Source of the DNA: Chrysaora quinquecirrha
Lineage: Eukaryota > Cnidaria > Scyphozoa > Semaeostomeae > Pelagiidae
DNA: 64,000 bases
Direction of reading: 5' to 3'
Assembly (NCBI GenBank): GCA_014526335.1
Contig: JACTAT010000022.1
Coordinates: forward strand, 1,804,604-1,868,603
Shown here one piece after another: positions 47,501-55,600 of the stretch; the stretch's first letter is position 1, and every line of letters starts with the position of its first letter. The notes under the pieces are model-generated. The model saw nothing but the letters and a program-made list of their open reading frames with translations, was not told the origin of the DNA and searched no databases. Both the position numbers and the translations under genes were made by a program.

Positions 47501-47964
47501 TCAGTTTTTCCTTTCTTTTCCAGACTCCTTCGATTCGTTCGTTCCCAGGCTCGTCATTAACGGATGACATACATTTATTACACCATATCATAGCTGCGGG
47601 CCACATCATAGAGAACTGTCCTACAGTCAAAATCAATAAATACTCATGTCGAGGCTACTTATCAAAGATGAGTCGGTCTCGTTTTCACACAACGTGGCCA
47701 AAACGCTGGTTTATATTTGATCGTAAGCTACGAGCATTATGCTATTACCATGACGAAAGAAAAACAAAGGCCAAAGGAGTTATCTATTTCCAAGCTATTC
47801 AAGAAGTTTATGTCGATAGCAGTCTTAAAAAAAGCCCAAGCCCAAAGACTACGTTTTGTGTTAAGACTCCGCAGAGGAACTATTTACTTGCGGCTCCTAG
47901 TGCAATCGCTATGAGCATATGGATTGATGTGATTTGTACTGGTAAAGAAGGGGCGCTATGTTAA
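21025..47964 (+). CDS. Kinesin-3-like motor fused to an LL5/PHLDB-like protein (motor-FHA-coiled coil-PH), 20 exons, frame disrupted
   Basis: Exons: 21025-21174, 22135-22191, 24125-24333, 25190-25278, 25408-25513, 25798-25870, 27467-27544, 27973-28146, 29351-29509, 30720-30785, 31668-31783, 32259-32382, 32577-32649, 33482-33591, 34184-34306, 35065-35634, 36550-37603, 38380-38619, 46067-46375, 47524-47964. About 1,345 codons are expected once the breaks are allowed for. Order: KIF16B-like motor (1-365), neck and stalk, PHLDB-type FHA, long Glu/Lys/Arg/Gln coiled coil, PHLDB-type PH to the stop. LL5/PHLDB proteins bind phosphoinositides and anchor microtubule ends at the cell cortex. Kinesin-3 proteins carry cargo. 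Breaks: frameshift near 31773 (TGA 31776-31778), a 23-bp near-duplication near 35538-35560 (TAA 35556-35558) and a MITE at 36583-36843. It may be a pseudogene, a null allele or an assembly-damaged gene. Splice signals and the remaining frames are intact throughout. Confidence 0.88.
24681..24960 (-). mobile_element. MITE family A copy (inverted), intron 3 of the kinesin-LL5 gene
   Basis: Left end 'aaagctatggctaaactagg' and right end 'cctagtttagccaggcctt', flanked by ttaa-like or taaa sequence. The internal order is the reverse of the 17474 copy. Full length, about 280 bp. Confidence 0.85.
26281..27312. mobile_element. Large foldback element, about 1.0 kb, arms about 240 bp
   Basis: The left arm (about 26281-26517: 'aaaagaaactcatttattag', 'atatcaatattggttaagaa', 'actttcagtactcgac', 'tgtaaacgtgaattataata', 'aagtgtcaattac') is the reverse complement, with differences, of the right arm (about 27052-27312: 'gtaattgacact', 'caattcacgtata', 'gtcgagtactgaaagtttct', 'taaccaatattgatc', 'gtttcttataaaa'). 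The loop of about 535 bp contains further 'ttataagaaac' and 'cagcatgttcatttcatac' repeats. It sits in the intron between exons 6 and 7. No transposase is encoded. Confidence 0.75.
27724..27890 (+). mobile_element. tRNA-like SINE element with inverted ends
   Basis: GAAGGTGCTGTGGCGT at the left is the inverted match of ACGCCACAGCGCCTTC at the right. Inside is a B-box-like GGTTCGAGCCC preceded by GTGGTGTAATCCAGC, a possible decayed A box. The GC content is high for the region. Its structure combines pol III promoter remnants with terminal inverted repeats. A functional tRNA is not supported. Confidence 0.6.
28628..28822 (+). mobile_element. MITE family A copy with internal deletion
   Basis: Both ends are present ('ggttaaactaggagacatgt' and 'ctcctagtttagccatagct'), but the interior is about 70 bp shorter than in the full-length copies. 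It lies in the intron between exons 8 and 9 of the kinesin-LL5 gene. Confidence 0.8.
28935..29192. mobile_element. Inverted-repeat element B (ACACTTTTTTTTCAATAAGC ends)
   Basis: It starts with 'acactttttttt' followed by 'aataagcaact', and ends with 'agttgctcatt', an A tract and 'gagtgt', which are inverted. Related termini occur at 43629-43651 and 44072-44096. The interior shares 'aagaaagctatttcaccag' and 'acaagtttgcaa' with the inverted 44075-44330 copy. There is no coding sequence. Confidence 0.7.
29541..29860. mobile_element. Second copy of the 400-bp MITE found at 6467-6866
   Basis: It shares the whole interior with the first copy ('gtctaggta', 'gtttcactgtcctag', 'tgtgttcttaat', 'ttatgagcattcaaa', 'gacaagtgctaagatag'-like, 'ttttgcacctggacta'). 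The diagnostic 'atagatcacttcgg' termini are missing or strongly diverged. It lies in the intron between exons 9 and 10 of the kinesin-LL5 gene. Confidence 0.75.
30064..30293 (+). mobile_element. MITE family A copy, rearranged
   Basis: It has the hallmarks 'gcctggctaa', 'tctcctagtttagcaacctc', 'gggggacatgttgct', 'tcactcgcatgtttagccac' and 'gagacacgccggatacaatg', but the left end carries an extra inverted fragment and the right terminus is lost. It lies in the intron between exons 9 and 10. Confidence 0.75.
30720..31783 (+). CDS. Domain block: neck/stalk exons 10-11 with a frameshift
   Basis: Exon 10 (DSNVKLIKELKAEIDALKQQ) matches the conserved post-motor helix of kinesin-3. Exon 11 reads through LMQRLTGIWEEKWSKAQ, the segment that precedes the FHA domain in KIF16B/KIF1 proteins. 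It then meets TGA at 31776-31778. The expected continuation (LMEE, joining exon 12) is present one base out of phase after the AAAA run at 31771-31774, with the donor at 31784 (gttaga). Confidence 0.85.
32259..34306 (+). CDS. Domain block: PHLDB-type FHA domain (exons 12-15)
   Basis: Residues read KEPHFVSLGGGRLSVGVSII, then GISSGGMKPDLEVRGNGIV, SNHCCIEFDGDAVVLHPNDG, SIDGIPITEPTKLPQGSMIC and LGKNNYFRFNHPKEAARIKE. The pattern PHxVSLGxGRLS, IDGxPxxxPTxLxQGxMxCLG and the closing FRFNHPxEA are those of the N-terminal FHA of PHLDB1/PHLDB2. The FHA of KIF16B shares only the last part. FHA domains usually bind phosphothreonine peptides. The canonical Arg/Ser ligand residues are not obvious here (SVGISS), as in LL5. 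All four exons join in phase. Confidence 0.9.
32655..33420. repeat. Intronic repeat block rich in TGACGTCA (CRE-like) motifs
   Basis: The intron between exons 13 and 14 is built of diverged units such as 'tttcattgtgacgtcattgc' followed by 'tacgtcataa'. Canonical TGACGTCA-type octamers or their half-sites (TGACGTCA, CGTCA) recur every 20-60 bp over about 750 bp. Each unit also carries 'gacatcat' and 'attaagtaatca' stretches. It is either a satellite-like expansion of a CRE-containing unit or a regulatory block. Only the repeats are directly seen. Confidence 0.75.
33592..34183. repeat. Rearranged intron 14 with partial FHA-exon duplicate
   Basis: Bases 34009-34171 duplicate the last part of exon 14 plus its donor and following intron (33525-33689) with only one or a few changes. 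The copy lacks the exon's 5' part and its own acceptor. Between them a 104-bp unit is tandemly repeated (33649-33752, 33753-33856). The stretch from about 33690 to 34008 also matches 36056-36270 in a later intron. The true exon 15 acceptor (ttatag) follows the copy. Confidence 0.85.
35065..46375 (+). CDS. Domain block: long coiled coil (exons 16-19), with two insertional breaks
   Basis: Exons 16-19 encode several hundred residues of near-continuous Glu/Lys/Gln/Arg/Leu heptads (e.g. QEKEKLKAENQRLLALEQQY, KLEEEKKKLKEELEKQKEDE, EEKRRKLEEMRREQEMAVEK), typical of a dimeric rod as in PHLDB proteins and kinesin stalks. A short non-helical patch, TASLPRSFKKLSDVDPALLR, in exon 17 could be a docking or phosphorylation site. 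Exon 16 reads into TAA at 35556-35558 because of a 23-bp near-duplication. Exon 17 is interrupted by a MITE at 36583-36843. Downstream of each break the original frame resumes with uninterrupted coiled-coil coding and correct splice phases. Confidence 0.85.
36056..36270. repeat. Dispersed segment shared with intron 14
   Basis: This part of the intron before exon 17 is almost identical to 33690-33752 and 33790-34008 (e.g. 'aggcacccgggtcgcttatg', 'aaagagaagcaattgtttga', 'cattctgaggaaaccaagtt'-like text). It may be the source of the insertion in intron 14, or both may be copies of a dispersed element. Confidence 0.85.
36583..36843 (+). mobile_element. MITE family A copy inserted inside coding exon 17
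   Basis: The left end GGCTTGGCTAAACTAGGAGA follows the coding TTG-AA directly. The right end 'ctcctagtttagccatag' plus 'ttt' runs straight into the coding GAG AAG AAA CGT. The coding flanks carry similar GTTGAAG/GTTTAAG words that might be a diverged target duplication. The element adds an in-frame TAG just inside its left end, and a TAA lies directly before the resumed frame. No donor/acceptor pair that would remove it in phase was found. Confidence 0.9.
37722..38378 (+). repeat. (TTATTGTTTTC)n-type low-complexity tract
   Basis: A degenerate 'attgttttctt' and 'gtattgt' repeat fills the whole intron between exons 17 and 18 and ends at the exon 18 acceptor (tttctag). The Phe/Leu/Val/Ile/Cys-rich readings through it are not genes. 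Confidence 0.9.
39036..39390 (+). repeat. (GAT)n trinucleotide microsatellite
   Basis: Interrupted gatgat, gataat and gatgtt repeats. Asp-rich, Met-rich and Ile-rich readings in different frames are artefacts. Confidence 0.95.
41258..41420 (+). repeat. (CTATA)n pentanucleotide microsatellite
   Basis: Some thirty tandem ctata units, nearly perfect in the right half. The unit is the reverse complement of the TATAG arrays at 45124-45256 and 45572-45968 in the same intron. Confidence 0.95.
42620..43060 (+). repeat. Imperfect 9-bp minisatellite around GTGATCATA
   Basis: Units like 'gtgatcatagtgattgtagt' recur for about 440 bp with many TGATCA palindromes. Valine/isoleucine-rich readings on both strands are repeat artefacts. 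Confidence 0.85.
44075..44330. mobile_element. Inverted-repeat element B, diverged copy
   Basis: It begins 'acactttttttaataagcaa', as at 28935, and ends near 'ttaagcaacttcgagggctg' and 'aagtataattgcaagggtgt'. A fragment with the opposite terminus lies at 43629-43651. Non-coding. Confidence 0.5.
45124..45256 (+). repeat. (TATAG)n microsatellite, short array
   Basis: Interrupted tatag/catag repeats within intron 18 of the kinesin-LL5 gene. Confidence 0.9.
45572..45968 (+). repeat. (TATAG)n microsatellite, long array
   Basis: About 80 pentanucleotide units (tatag with catag/taaag variants), ending roughly 100 bp before the exon 19 acceptor. Confidence 0.95.
46395..47475 (+). repeat. CTATCTATACCTAT-type minisatellite filling intron 19
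   Basis: Units of 'acctatctat' alternate with 'ccctcaatacctatctatac' over about 1.08 kb, from just after the exon 19 donor to about 45 bp before the exon 20 acceptor. Confidence 0.9.
47524..47964 (+). CDS. Domain block: C-terminal PHLDB/LL5-type PH domain (exon 20)
   Basis: The exon encodes 146 residues and the stop TAA. It begins with a Ser/Thr/Pro linker, then IAAGHHIENCPTVKINKYSC and RGYLSKM, WPKRWFIFDRKLRALCYYHD, KAKGVIYFQAIQEVYVD, KTTFCVKTPQRNYLLAAPSA and MSIWIDVICTGKEG. The spacing and the words CRGYLxKM, KRWFxFDR, KGVIYFQAIxEVYxD and APSAxAMxIWxDVIxTGxEG are diagnostic of the PHLDB1/2/3 PH domain, which in LL5 binds PIP3. The PH domains of KIF1 and the PX domain of KIF16B do not share these words. 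AATAAA signals occur at 48660-48665 and 48756-48761. Confidence 0.95.
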   Translation, partial: TPSIRSFPGSSLTDDIHLLHHIIAAGHIIENCPTVKINKYSCRGYLSKMSRSRFHTTWPKRWFIFDRKLRALCYYHDERKTKAKGVIYFQAIQEVYVDSSLKKSPSPKTTFCVKTPQRNYLLAAPSAIAMSIWIDVICTGKEGALC

Positions 47965-48002
47965 TAATGTATTTCAGTAGTTTTAATAATTAATAGTAGA
48001 AG

Positions 48003-48633
48003 ACACACTTTTTATAAGAACTTTATAAGAAACTAAATACGGATCCCCCATGAAGGGGTCAAAATACCCCCATATCTTCAGCATTTTCTAAGCATAACCC
48101 TGATCAATTTTTCTTAAAGCTCCCCCTTATTCGAGAATTCTACAACAATCACATTCCCCCTTCCTTTTTTCTGGAATTATTCCACACCCCTTTTATATTC
48201 TATGGAAATAACCCATAATCTATGGAAATAACCCATATGTCGATTACCCTAATGGATCCCCAGTACTGGGGTGAGGTTAAGAAACTCTTATATTCGTCTC
48301 TGAACTTTTTAGGAACTATTGACATTAATAGTCGTTCTTTTCCTGCAATAATCAGATGATCTTATATTTTCATTACACGTCAATGCCTACAACTTTAAGG
48401 CTGTTTTTATGCAGCAAATATGAAGGGAAATTCAATCCTTGGAATCTCGTACACCCTTTGCAGAGATGCCTTTTGTTTTCATAAAAATCCCTTGAAAATC
48501 CTTGGAAATCTTAGACCTAATTTTCTGCAACCCTGAAAATTAAGGGCATTTTTCAAACTCTGAGAAATCAGTAATATCAACAAAACACTCTGCAATGAGA
48601 ACTGTGTAAGTTTCTTATAAAAAAAGTGTGTTC
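48003..48633. mobile_element. Inverted-repeat element with ACACACTTTTTATAAGAA ends
   Basis: Left 'gacacactttttataagaac' and right 'gtttcttataaaaaaagtgt' are inverted matches. Internal 'ctttataagaaactaa' resembles the ends of the foldback element at 26281-27312. It includes a copy of the dispersed short repeat at 48420-48540. Non-coding. Confidence 0.65.
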
Positions 48634-49019
48634 AACATTTGAGTATGACTCAGTGCTTTAATAAAATAGTTAATTTGTTGCTTATTATTTAGTTCGTTTT
48701 GTTTCAATAATATGTATTCTATATTCCTTATCGTTATTGTATTATATATCTGCTGAATAAAGTCTTTGATAGTGACGAGAATAAGTACTTCCTATTTAAT
48801 TAACTGAATAAAACTTAGACATTCTCATCCCATTTTGAATTTGCTTTATCAGAGGGGTGTCAGGAACCAATGCGATTGGCAGCTCAATCCAGGGGGGCGC
48901 TTATTCGGGGAAATATGCTACTCGAAATCAAACCAACCCCCGTGATTATTCTTGAATTTTTTCTACATATTCTCAGAAATTGGACTTCATGCAAATTATC
49001 CCTCTTCTATTTCCCATCA

Positions 49020-49337
49020 ATGTCACTGTATTTTAACAGTCATGATGCTGATGATAATGATGACACTTACAACTATGATGACCGTGATCAATTTTTATTC
49101 TTATAATCATTAGTATTATTATAATTGTTACTATTATTTTTATTATTACAATCTTATTTTGGTTGTTGTTGTTGTTATTGTTGTTGTTGTTGTTATTTTT
49201 GTTGTTTTTATTATTCTTGTTAATAGTATCAAAATCATTGTTATTTTAATTAATCTTATTATAATTGATGTTGTTGTTATCTTTATTCTTATTACCCTCG
49301 TGGACTCGTGATCATCATTGCGTCCTCATTATCATCG

Positions 49338-49368
<31 letters not shown>

Positions 49369-49375
49369 TAATCAT
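49020..49375 (+). repeat. Trinucleotide-rich low-complexity tract (GTT, TTA, ATC)
   Basis: A mosaic of gatgat, (gtt)n, (tta)n and (atc)n runs directly upstream of the satellite array. Confidence 0.85.
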
Positions 49376-49647
49376 GATCACTATTTCAAACTTATTTATA
49401 ATTATTATGAACACTAGACTCAGTAAATTTGATGAAATTTCTATATTCTGTCTCCTAAATATTAAATTTCAATAGACTGGTTTTTTCAAACATTCAGTTC
49501 TATTTTGTATTTACAATATTTGAGGTAGAGATATGAAGCAGCATAAATATAATTATTCCTGGACATCTTCTATAATTCAGAGAAAGAAAACTGAGCTCTC
49601 TTTCTTTTTGTTATTCCTTTTTTTAATTTTCCGGAATGCGCTGCGAT

Positions 49648-52600
49648 GAGTCCATTTGGAAACCCTCGATTTTGGCCGATTCTCGGCCATTTTGCCTAAG
49701 TGTACCCTTGCCTTTTTGCCCAAAAATGGCCGATTTTTAGGGTTTTTTTTGTCGATTTTATGGACTTAATACCTTTATTATGGCCTGGTAAAGGCATTCG
49801 GATGGGTATTCCTACTATCTGAAAGCTATTTTTGAAGATTTGAGTCTACTTGGAAACCCTTGATATTGGCAAAATTTTGGCCATTTGGCCTTAGTATAGC
49901 CTTGCCTTTTTGCCCAAAAATGGGCAATTTTCAGGGTTTTTATTTTGTCGATTTTATGGACTAAATGCCTTTAATATAGCCTGGTAAAGGCATTCGGATG
50001 GGTATTCCTACTATCTCAAAGCTATTTTTGAAGATTTGAGTCGATTTGGAAACCATTGATTTTCGGCGATTTTTGGCCAATTTGCTTAGTATAGCCTTGC
50101 CATTTTGCCCAAAAATGGGCGATTTTCAGGGTTTTTATTTTGTCGATTTTATGGACTAAATACCTTTATTATAGGCTGGTAAAGGCATTCGGATGGGTAT
50201 TCCTACTATCTGAAAGCTATTTTTGAAGATTTGAGTCGACTTGGAAACCCTTGATTTTGGCCAAATTTTGGTCACTTTGCCTTAGTATAGCCTTGCCTTT
50301 TTGCCCAAAAATAGGCGATTTTTAGGGTTTTTATTTTGTCGATTTTATGGGCTAAATACCTTTAATATAGCCTGGTAAAGGCATTCGGATGGGTATTCCT
50401 ACTATCTAAAAGCTATTTTTGAAGATTTGAGTCGACTTGGAAACCCTTGACTTTCAGCGATCTTTGGTCATTTTGCCTTAGTATAGCCTTGCCTTTTGCC
50501 CAAAAATGGGCGATTTTTAGGGTTTTTATTTTGTCGATTTTATGGACTAAATACCTTTATTATAGCCTGGTAAAGGCATTCGAATGGGTATTCCTACTAT
50601 CTGCAAGCTTTTTTTGAAGATTTGAGTCGATTTGGAAACCCTTGATTTTCGGCGATTTTTGGTCATTTTGCCTTAGTATAGCCTTGCCTTTTTGCCCAAA
50701 AAGGGCGATTTTTAGGATTTTTATTTTGTCTATTTTATGGACTAAATACCTTTATTATAGCCCGGTAAAGGCATTCGGATGGGTATTCCTACTATCTAAA
50801 AGCTATTTTTGAAGATTTGAGTCGATTTGAAAACCCTTGATTTTCGGGGATTTTTGGTCATGTTGCCTTAGTATAGCCTTGCCTTTTTGCCCAAAAATGG
50901 GCGATTTTTAGGGCTTTTATTTTGTCATTTTTATGGACTAACTACCTTTATTATAGCCCGGTAAAGGCATTCGGATGGGTATTCCTACTATCTGAAAGCT
51001 ATTTTTGAAGATTTGAGTCAATTTGGAAACCCTTGATTTTCGGGGATTTTTGGTCATTTTGCCTTAGTATAGCCTTGCCTTTTTGCCCAAAAATGGGCGA
51101 TTTTTAGGGTTTTTATTTTGTTAATTTTATGGACTAAATACCTTTATTATAGCCTGGTAAAGGCATTCGGATGGGTATTTCTACTATCTAAAAGCTATTT
51201 TTGAAGATTTGAGTCGATTTGGAAACCCTTGCTTTTCGGCGATTTTTGGCCAATTTGCCTTGCCGATTTGCCCAAAAATGGGCGATTTTCAGGGTTTTTA
51301 TTTTGTCGATTTTATGGACTAAATACCTTTATTATAGCCTGGTAAAGGCATTCGAATGGGTATTCCTACTATCTGAAAGCTTTTTTTGAAGATTTGAGTC
51401 GATTTGGAAACCCTTGATTTTCGGGGATTTTTGGTCATTTTGCCTTAGTATAGCCTTGCCTTTTTGCCTAAAAATGGGCGATTTTTAGGGCTTTTATTTT
51501 GTCATTTTTATGGACTAACTACCTTTATTATAGCCCGGTAAAGGCATTCGGATGGGTATTCCTACTATCTGAAAGCTATTTTTGAAGATTTGAGTCGATT
51601 TGGAAACCCTTGATTTTCCGCGATTTTTGGTCATTTTGCCTTAGTATAGCCTTGCCTTTTTGCCCAAAAATGGGCGATTTTTAGGGTTTTTATTTTGTTA
51701 ATTTTATGGACTAAATACCTTTATTATAGCCTGGTAAAGGCATTCGAATGGGTATTCCTACTATCTAAAAGCTATTTTTGAAGATTTGAGTCGATTTGGA
51801 AACCCTTGATTTTCGGCGATTTTTGGTCATTTTGCCTTAGCATAGCCTTGCCTTTTTGCCCAAAAATGGGCGATTTTTAGGGTCTTTATTTTGTCGATTT
51901 TATGGACTAAATACCTTTATTATAGCCCGGTAAAGGTATTCGGATGGGTATTCCTACTATCTAAAAGCTATTTTTGAAGATTTGAGTCGATTTGGAAACC
52001 CTTGATTTTCGGGGATTTTTGGTCATTTTGCCTTAGTATAGCCTTGCCTATTTGCCCAAAAATGGGCGATTTTTAGGGTTTTTATTTTGTCGATTTTATG
52101 GACTAAATACCTTTATTATAGCCTGGTAAAGGCATTCGGATGGGTATTCCTACTATCTGAAAGCTATTTTTGAAGATTTGAGTCGATTTGGAAAACCTTT
52201 ATTTTCGTCGATTTTTGGTCATTTTGCCTTAGTATAGCCTTGCCTTTTTGCCCAAAAATGGGCGATTTTTAGGGTCTTTATTTTGTCGATTTTATGGACT
52301 AAATACCTTTATTATAGCCTGGTAAAGGCATTCGGATGGGTATTTCTACTATCTAAAAGCTATTTTTGAAGATTTGAGTCGATTTGGAAACCCTTGATTT
52401 TCGGGGATTTTTGGTCATTTTGCCTTAGTATAGCCTTGCCTTTTCCCAAAAATGGGCGATTTTTAGGGTTTTTATTTTGTCGATTTTATGGACTAAATAC
52501 CTTTATTATAGCCTGGTAAAAGCATTCAGATGGGTATTCTTACTATCTGAAAGCTTTTTGTGAAGATTTGAGTCGATTTGTAAACCCTTGATTTTCGGCA

Positions 52601-55600
52601 ATTTTTGGCCATTTTGCCTTAGTATAGCCTTGCCTTTTTGCCCAAAAATGGGCGATTTTTGGATTCTTATTTTGTCGATTTTATGGACTAAATACCTTTA
52701 TTATAGCCTGGTAAAGACATTCGGATGGGTATTCCTACTATCTGAAAGCTATTTTTGAAGATTTGAGTCGATTTGGAAACCATTGATTTTCGTAGATTTT
52801 TGGTCATTTTGCCTTAGTATAGCCTTGCCTTTTTGCCCAAAAATGGGCGATTTTTAGGGCTTTTATTTTGTCATTTTTATGGACTAACTACCTTTATTAT
52901 AGCCCGGTAAAGGCATTCGGATGGGTATTCCTACTATCTGAAAGCTATTTTTGAAGATTTGAGTCGATTTGGAAACCCTTGATTTTCGGCGATTTTTGGT
53001 CATTTTGCCTTAGTATAGCCTTGCCTTTTTGCCCAAAAATGGGCGATTTTTAGGGTTTTTTTTTTGTTAATTTTATGGACTAAACACCTTTATTTTAGCC
53101 TGGTAAAGGCATTCGAATGGGTATTCCTACTATCTAAAAGCTATTTTTGAAGATTTGAGTCGATTTGGAAACCCTTGATTTTCGGCGATTTTTGGTCATT
53201 TTGCCTTAGCATAGCCTTGCCTTTTTGCCCAAAAATGGGCGATTTTTAGGGTCTTTCTTTTGTCGATTTTATGGACTAAATACCTTTATTATAGCCTGGT
53301 AAAGGCATTCGAATGGGTATTCCTACTATCTGAAAGCTATTTTTGAAGATTTGAGTCGATTTGGAAACCCTTGATTTTCGGCGATTTTTGGTCATTTTGC
53401 CTTAGTATAGCCTTGCCTTTTTGCCCAAAAATGGGCGATTTTTAGGGTTTTTATTTTCTTAATTTTATGGACTAAATACCTTTATTATAGCCTGGTAAAG
53501 GCATTCGGATGGGTATTCCTACTATCTAAAAGCTATTTTTGAAGATTTGAGTCGATTTGGAAACCCTTGATTTTCGGGGATTTTTGGTCATTTTGCCTTA
53601 GTATAGCCTTGCCTTTTTGCCCAGAAATGGGCGATTTTTAGGGTTTTTATTTTGTCATTTTTATGGACTAACTACCTTTATTATAGCCCGGTAAAGGCAT
53701 TCGGATGGGTATTCCTACTATCTGAAAGCTATTTTTGAAGATTTGAGTCGATTTGGAAACCCTTGATTTTCGGAGATTTTTGGTCATTTTGCCTTAGTAT
53801 AGCCTTGCCTTTTTGCCCAAAAATGGGCGATTTTTGGATTTTTATTTTCTCGATTTTATGGACTAAATACCTTTATTATAGCCTGGTAAAGGCATTCGGA
53901 TGGGTATTCCTACTATCTGAAAGCTATTTTTGAAGATTTGAGTCGATTTGGAAAACCTTGATTTTCGTCGATTTTTGGTCATTTTGCCTTAGTATAGCCT
54001 TGCCTTTTTGCCCAAAAATGGGCGATTTTTAGGGTTTTTATTTTGTCGATTTTATGGACTAAATACCTTTATTATAGCCTGGTAAAGGCATTCGGATGGG
54101 TATTTCTACTATCTAAAAGCTATTTTTGAAGATTTGAGTCGATTTGGAAACCCTTGATTTTCGGGGATTTTTGGTCATTTTGCCTTAGTATAGCCTTGCC
54201 TTTTTGCCCAAAAATGGGCGATTTTTAGGGTTTTTATTTTGTTTATTTTATGGACTAAATACCTTTTTTATAGCCCGGTATAGGCATTCGGATGGGTATT
54301 CCTACCATCTAAAAGCTATTTTTGAAGATTTGATTCGATTTGGAAACCCTTGATAGTCGGCAATTTTTGGCCCTTTTGCCTTAAAATAGCCTTGCCTTTT
54401 TGCCAAAAAATGGGCGATTTTTAGGGTTTTTATTTTGTCGATTTTATGGACTAAATACCTTTATTATAGCCTGGTAAAAGCATTCAGATGGGTATTCTTA
54501 CTATCTGAAAGCTTTTTGTGAAGATTTGAGCCGATTTGTAAACCCTTGATTTCGGCAATTTTTGGCCATTTTGCCTTAGTATAGCCTTGCCTTTTTGCCC
54601 AAAAATGGGCGATTTTTGGATTCTTATTTTGTCGATTTTATGGACTAAATACCTTTATTATAGCCTGGTAAAGACATTCGGATGGGTATTCCTACTATCT
54701 GAAAGCTATTTTTGAAGATTTGAGTCGATTTGGAAACCATTGATTTTCGTCGATTTTTGGTCATTTTGCCTTAGTATAGCCTTGCCTTTTTGCCCAAAAA
54801 TGGGCGATTTTTAGGGCTTTTATTTTGTCATTTTTATGGACTAACTACCTTTATTATAGCCCGGTAAAGGCATTCGGATGGGTATTCCTACTATCTGAAA
54901 GCTATTTTTGAAGATTTGAGTCGATTTGGAAACCCTTGATTTTCGGCGATTTTTGGTCATTTTGCCTTAGTATAGCCTTGCCTTTTTGCCCAAAAATGGG
55001 CGATTTTTAGGGTTTTTTTTTTGTTAATTTTATGGACTAAATACCTTTATTTTAGCCTGGTAAAGGCATTCGAATGGGTATTCCTACTATCTAAAAGCTA
55101 TTTTTGAAGATTTGAGTCGATTTGGAAACCCTTGATTTTCGGCGATTTTTGGTCATTTTGCCTTAGCATAGCCTTGCCTTTTTGCCCAAAAATGGGCGAT
55201 TTTTAGGGTCTTTCTTTTGTCGATTTTATGGACTAAATACCTTTATTATAGCCTGGTAAAGGCATTCGAATGGGTATTCCTACTATCTGAAAGCTTTTTT
55301 TGAAGATTTGAGTCTATTTGGAAACCCTTGATTTTCGGCGATTTTTGGTCATTTTGCCTTAGTATAGCCTTGCCTTTTTGCCCAAAAATGGGCGATTTTT
55401 AGGATTTTTATTTTGTCTATTTTATGGACTAAATACCTTTATTATAGCCCGGTAAAGGCATTCGGATGGGTATTCCTACTATCTAAAAGCTATTTTTGAA
55501 GATTTGAGTCGATTTGAAAACCCTTGATTTTCGGGGATTTTTGGTCATTTTGCCTTAGTATAGCCTTGCCTTTTTGCCCAAAAATGGGCGATTTTTAGGG

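Larger units (their letters stand above)
47965..49647. other. Region between the kinesin-LL5 gene and the satellite
   Basis: It contains the 3' UTR (candidate AATAAA at 48756-48761), an inverted-repeat element at 48003-48633, and a block of TTG/TTA and ATC trinucleotide repeats at about 49020-49375. No gene was recognised. Confidence 0.6.
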
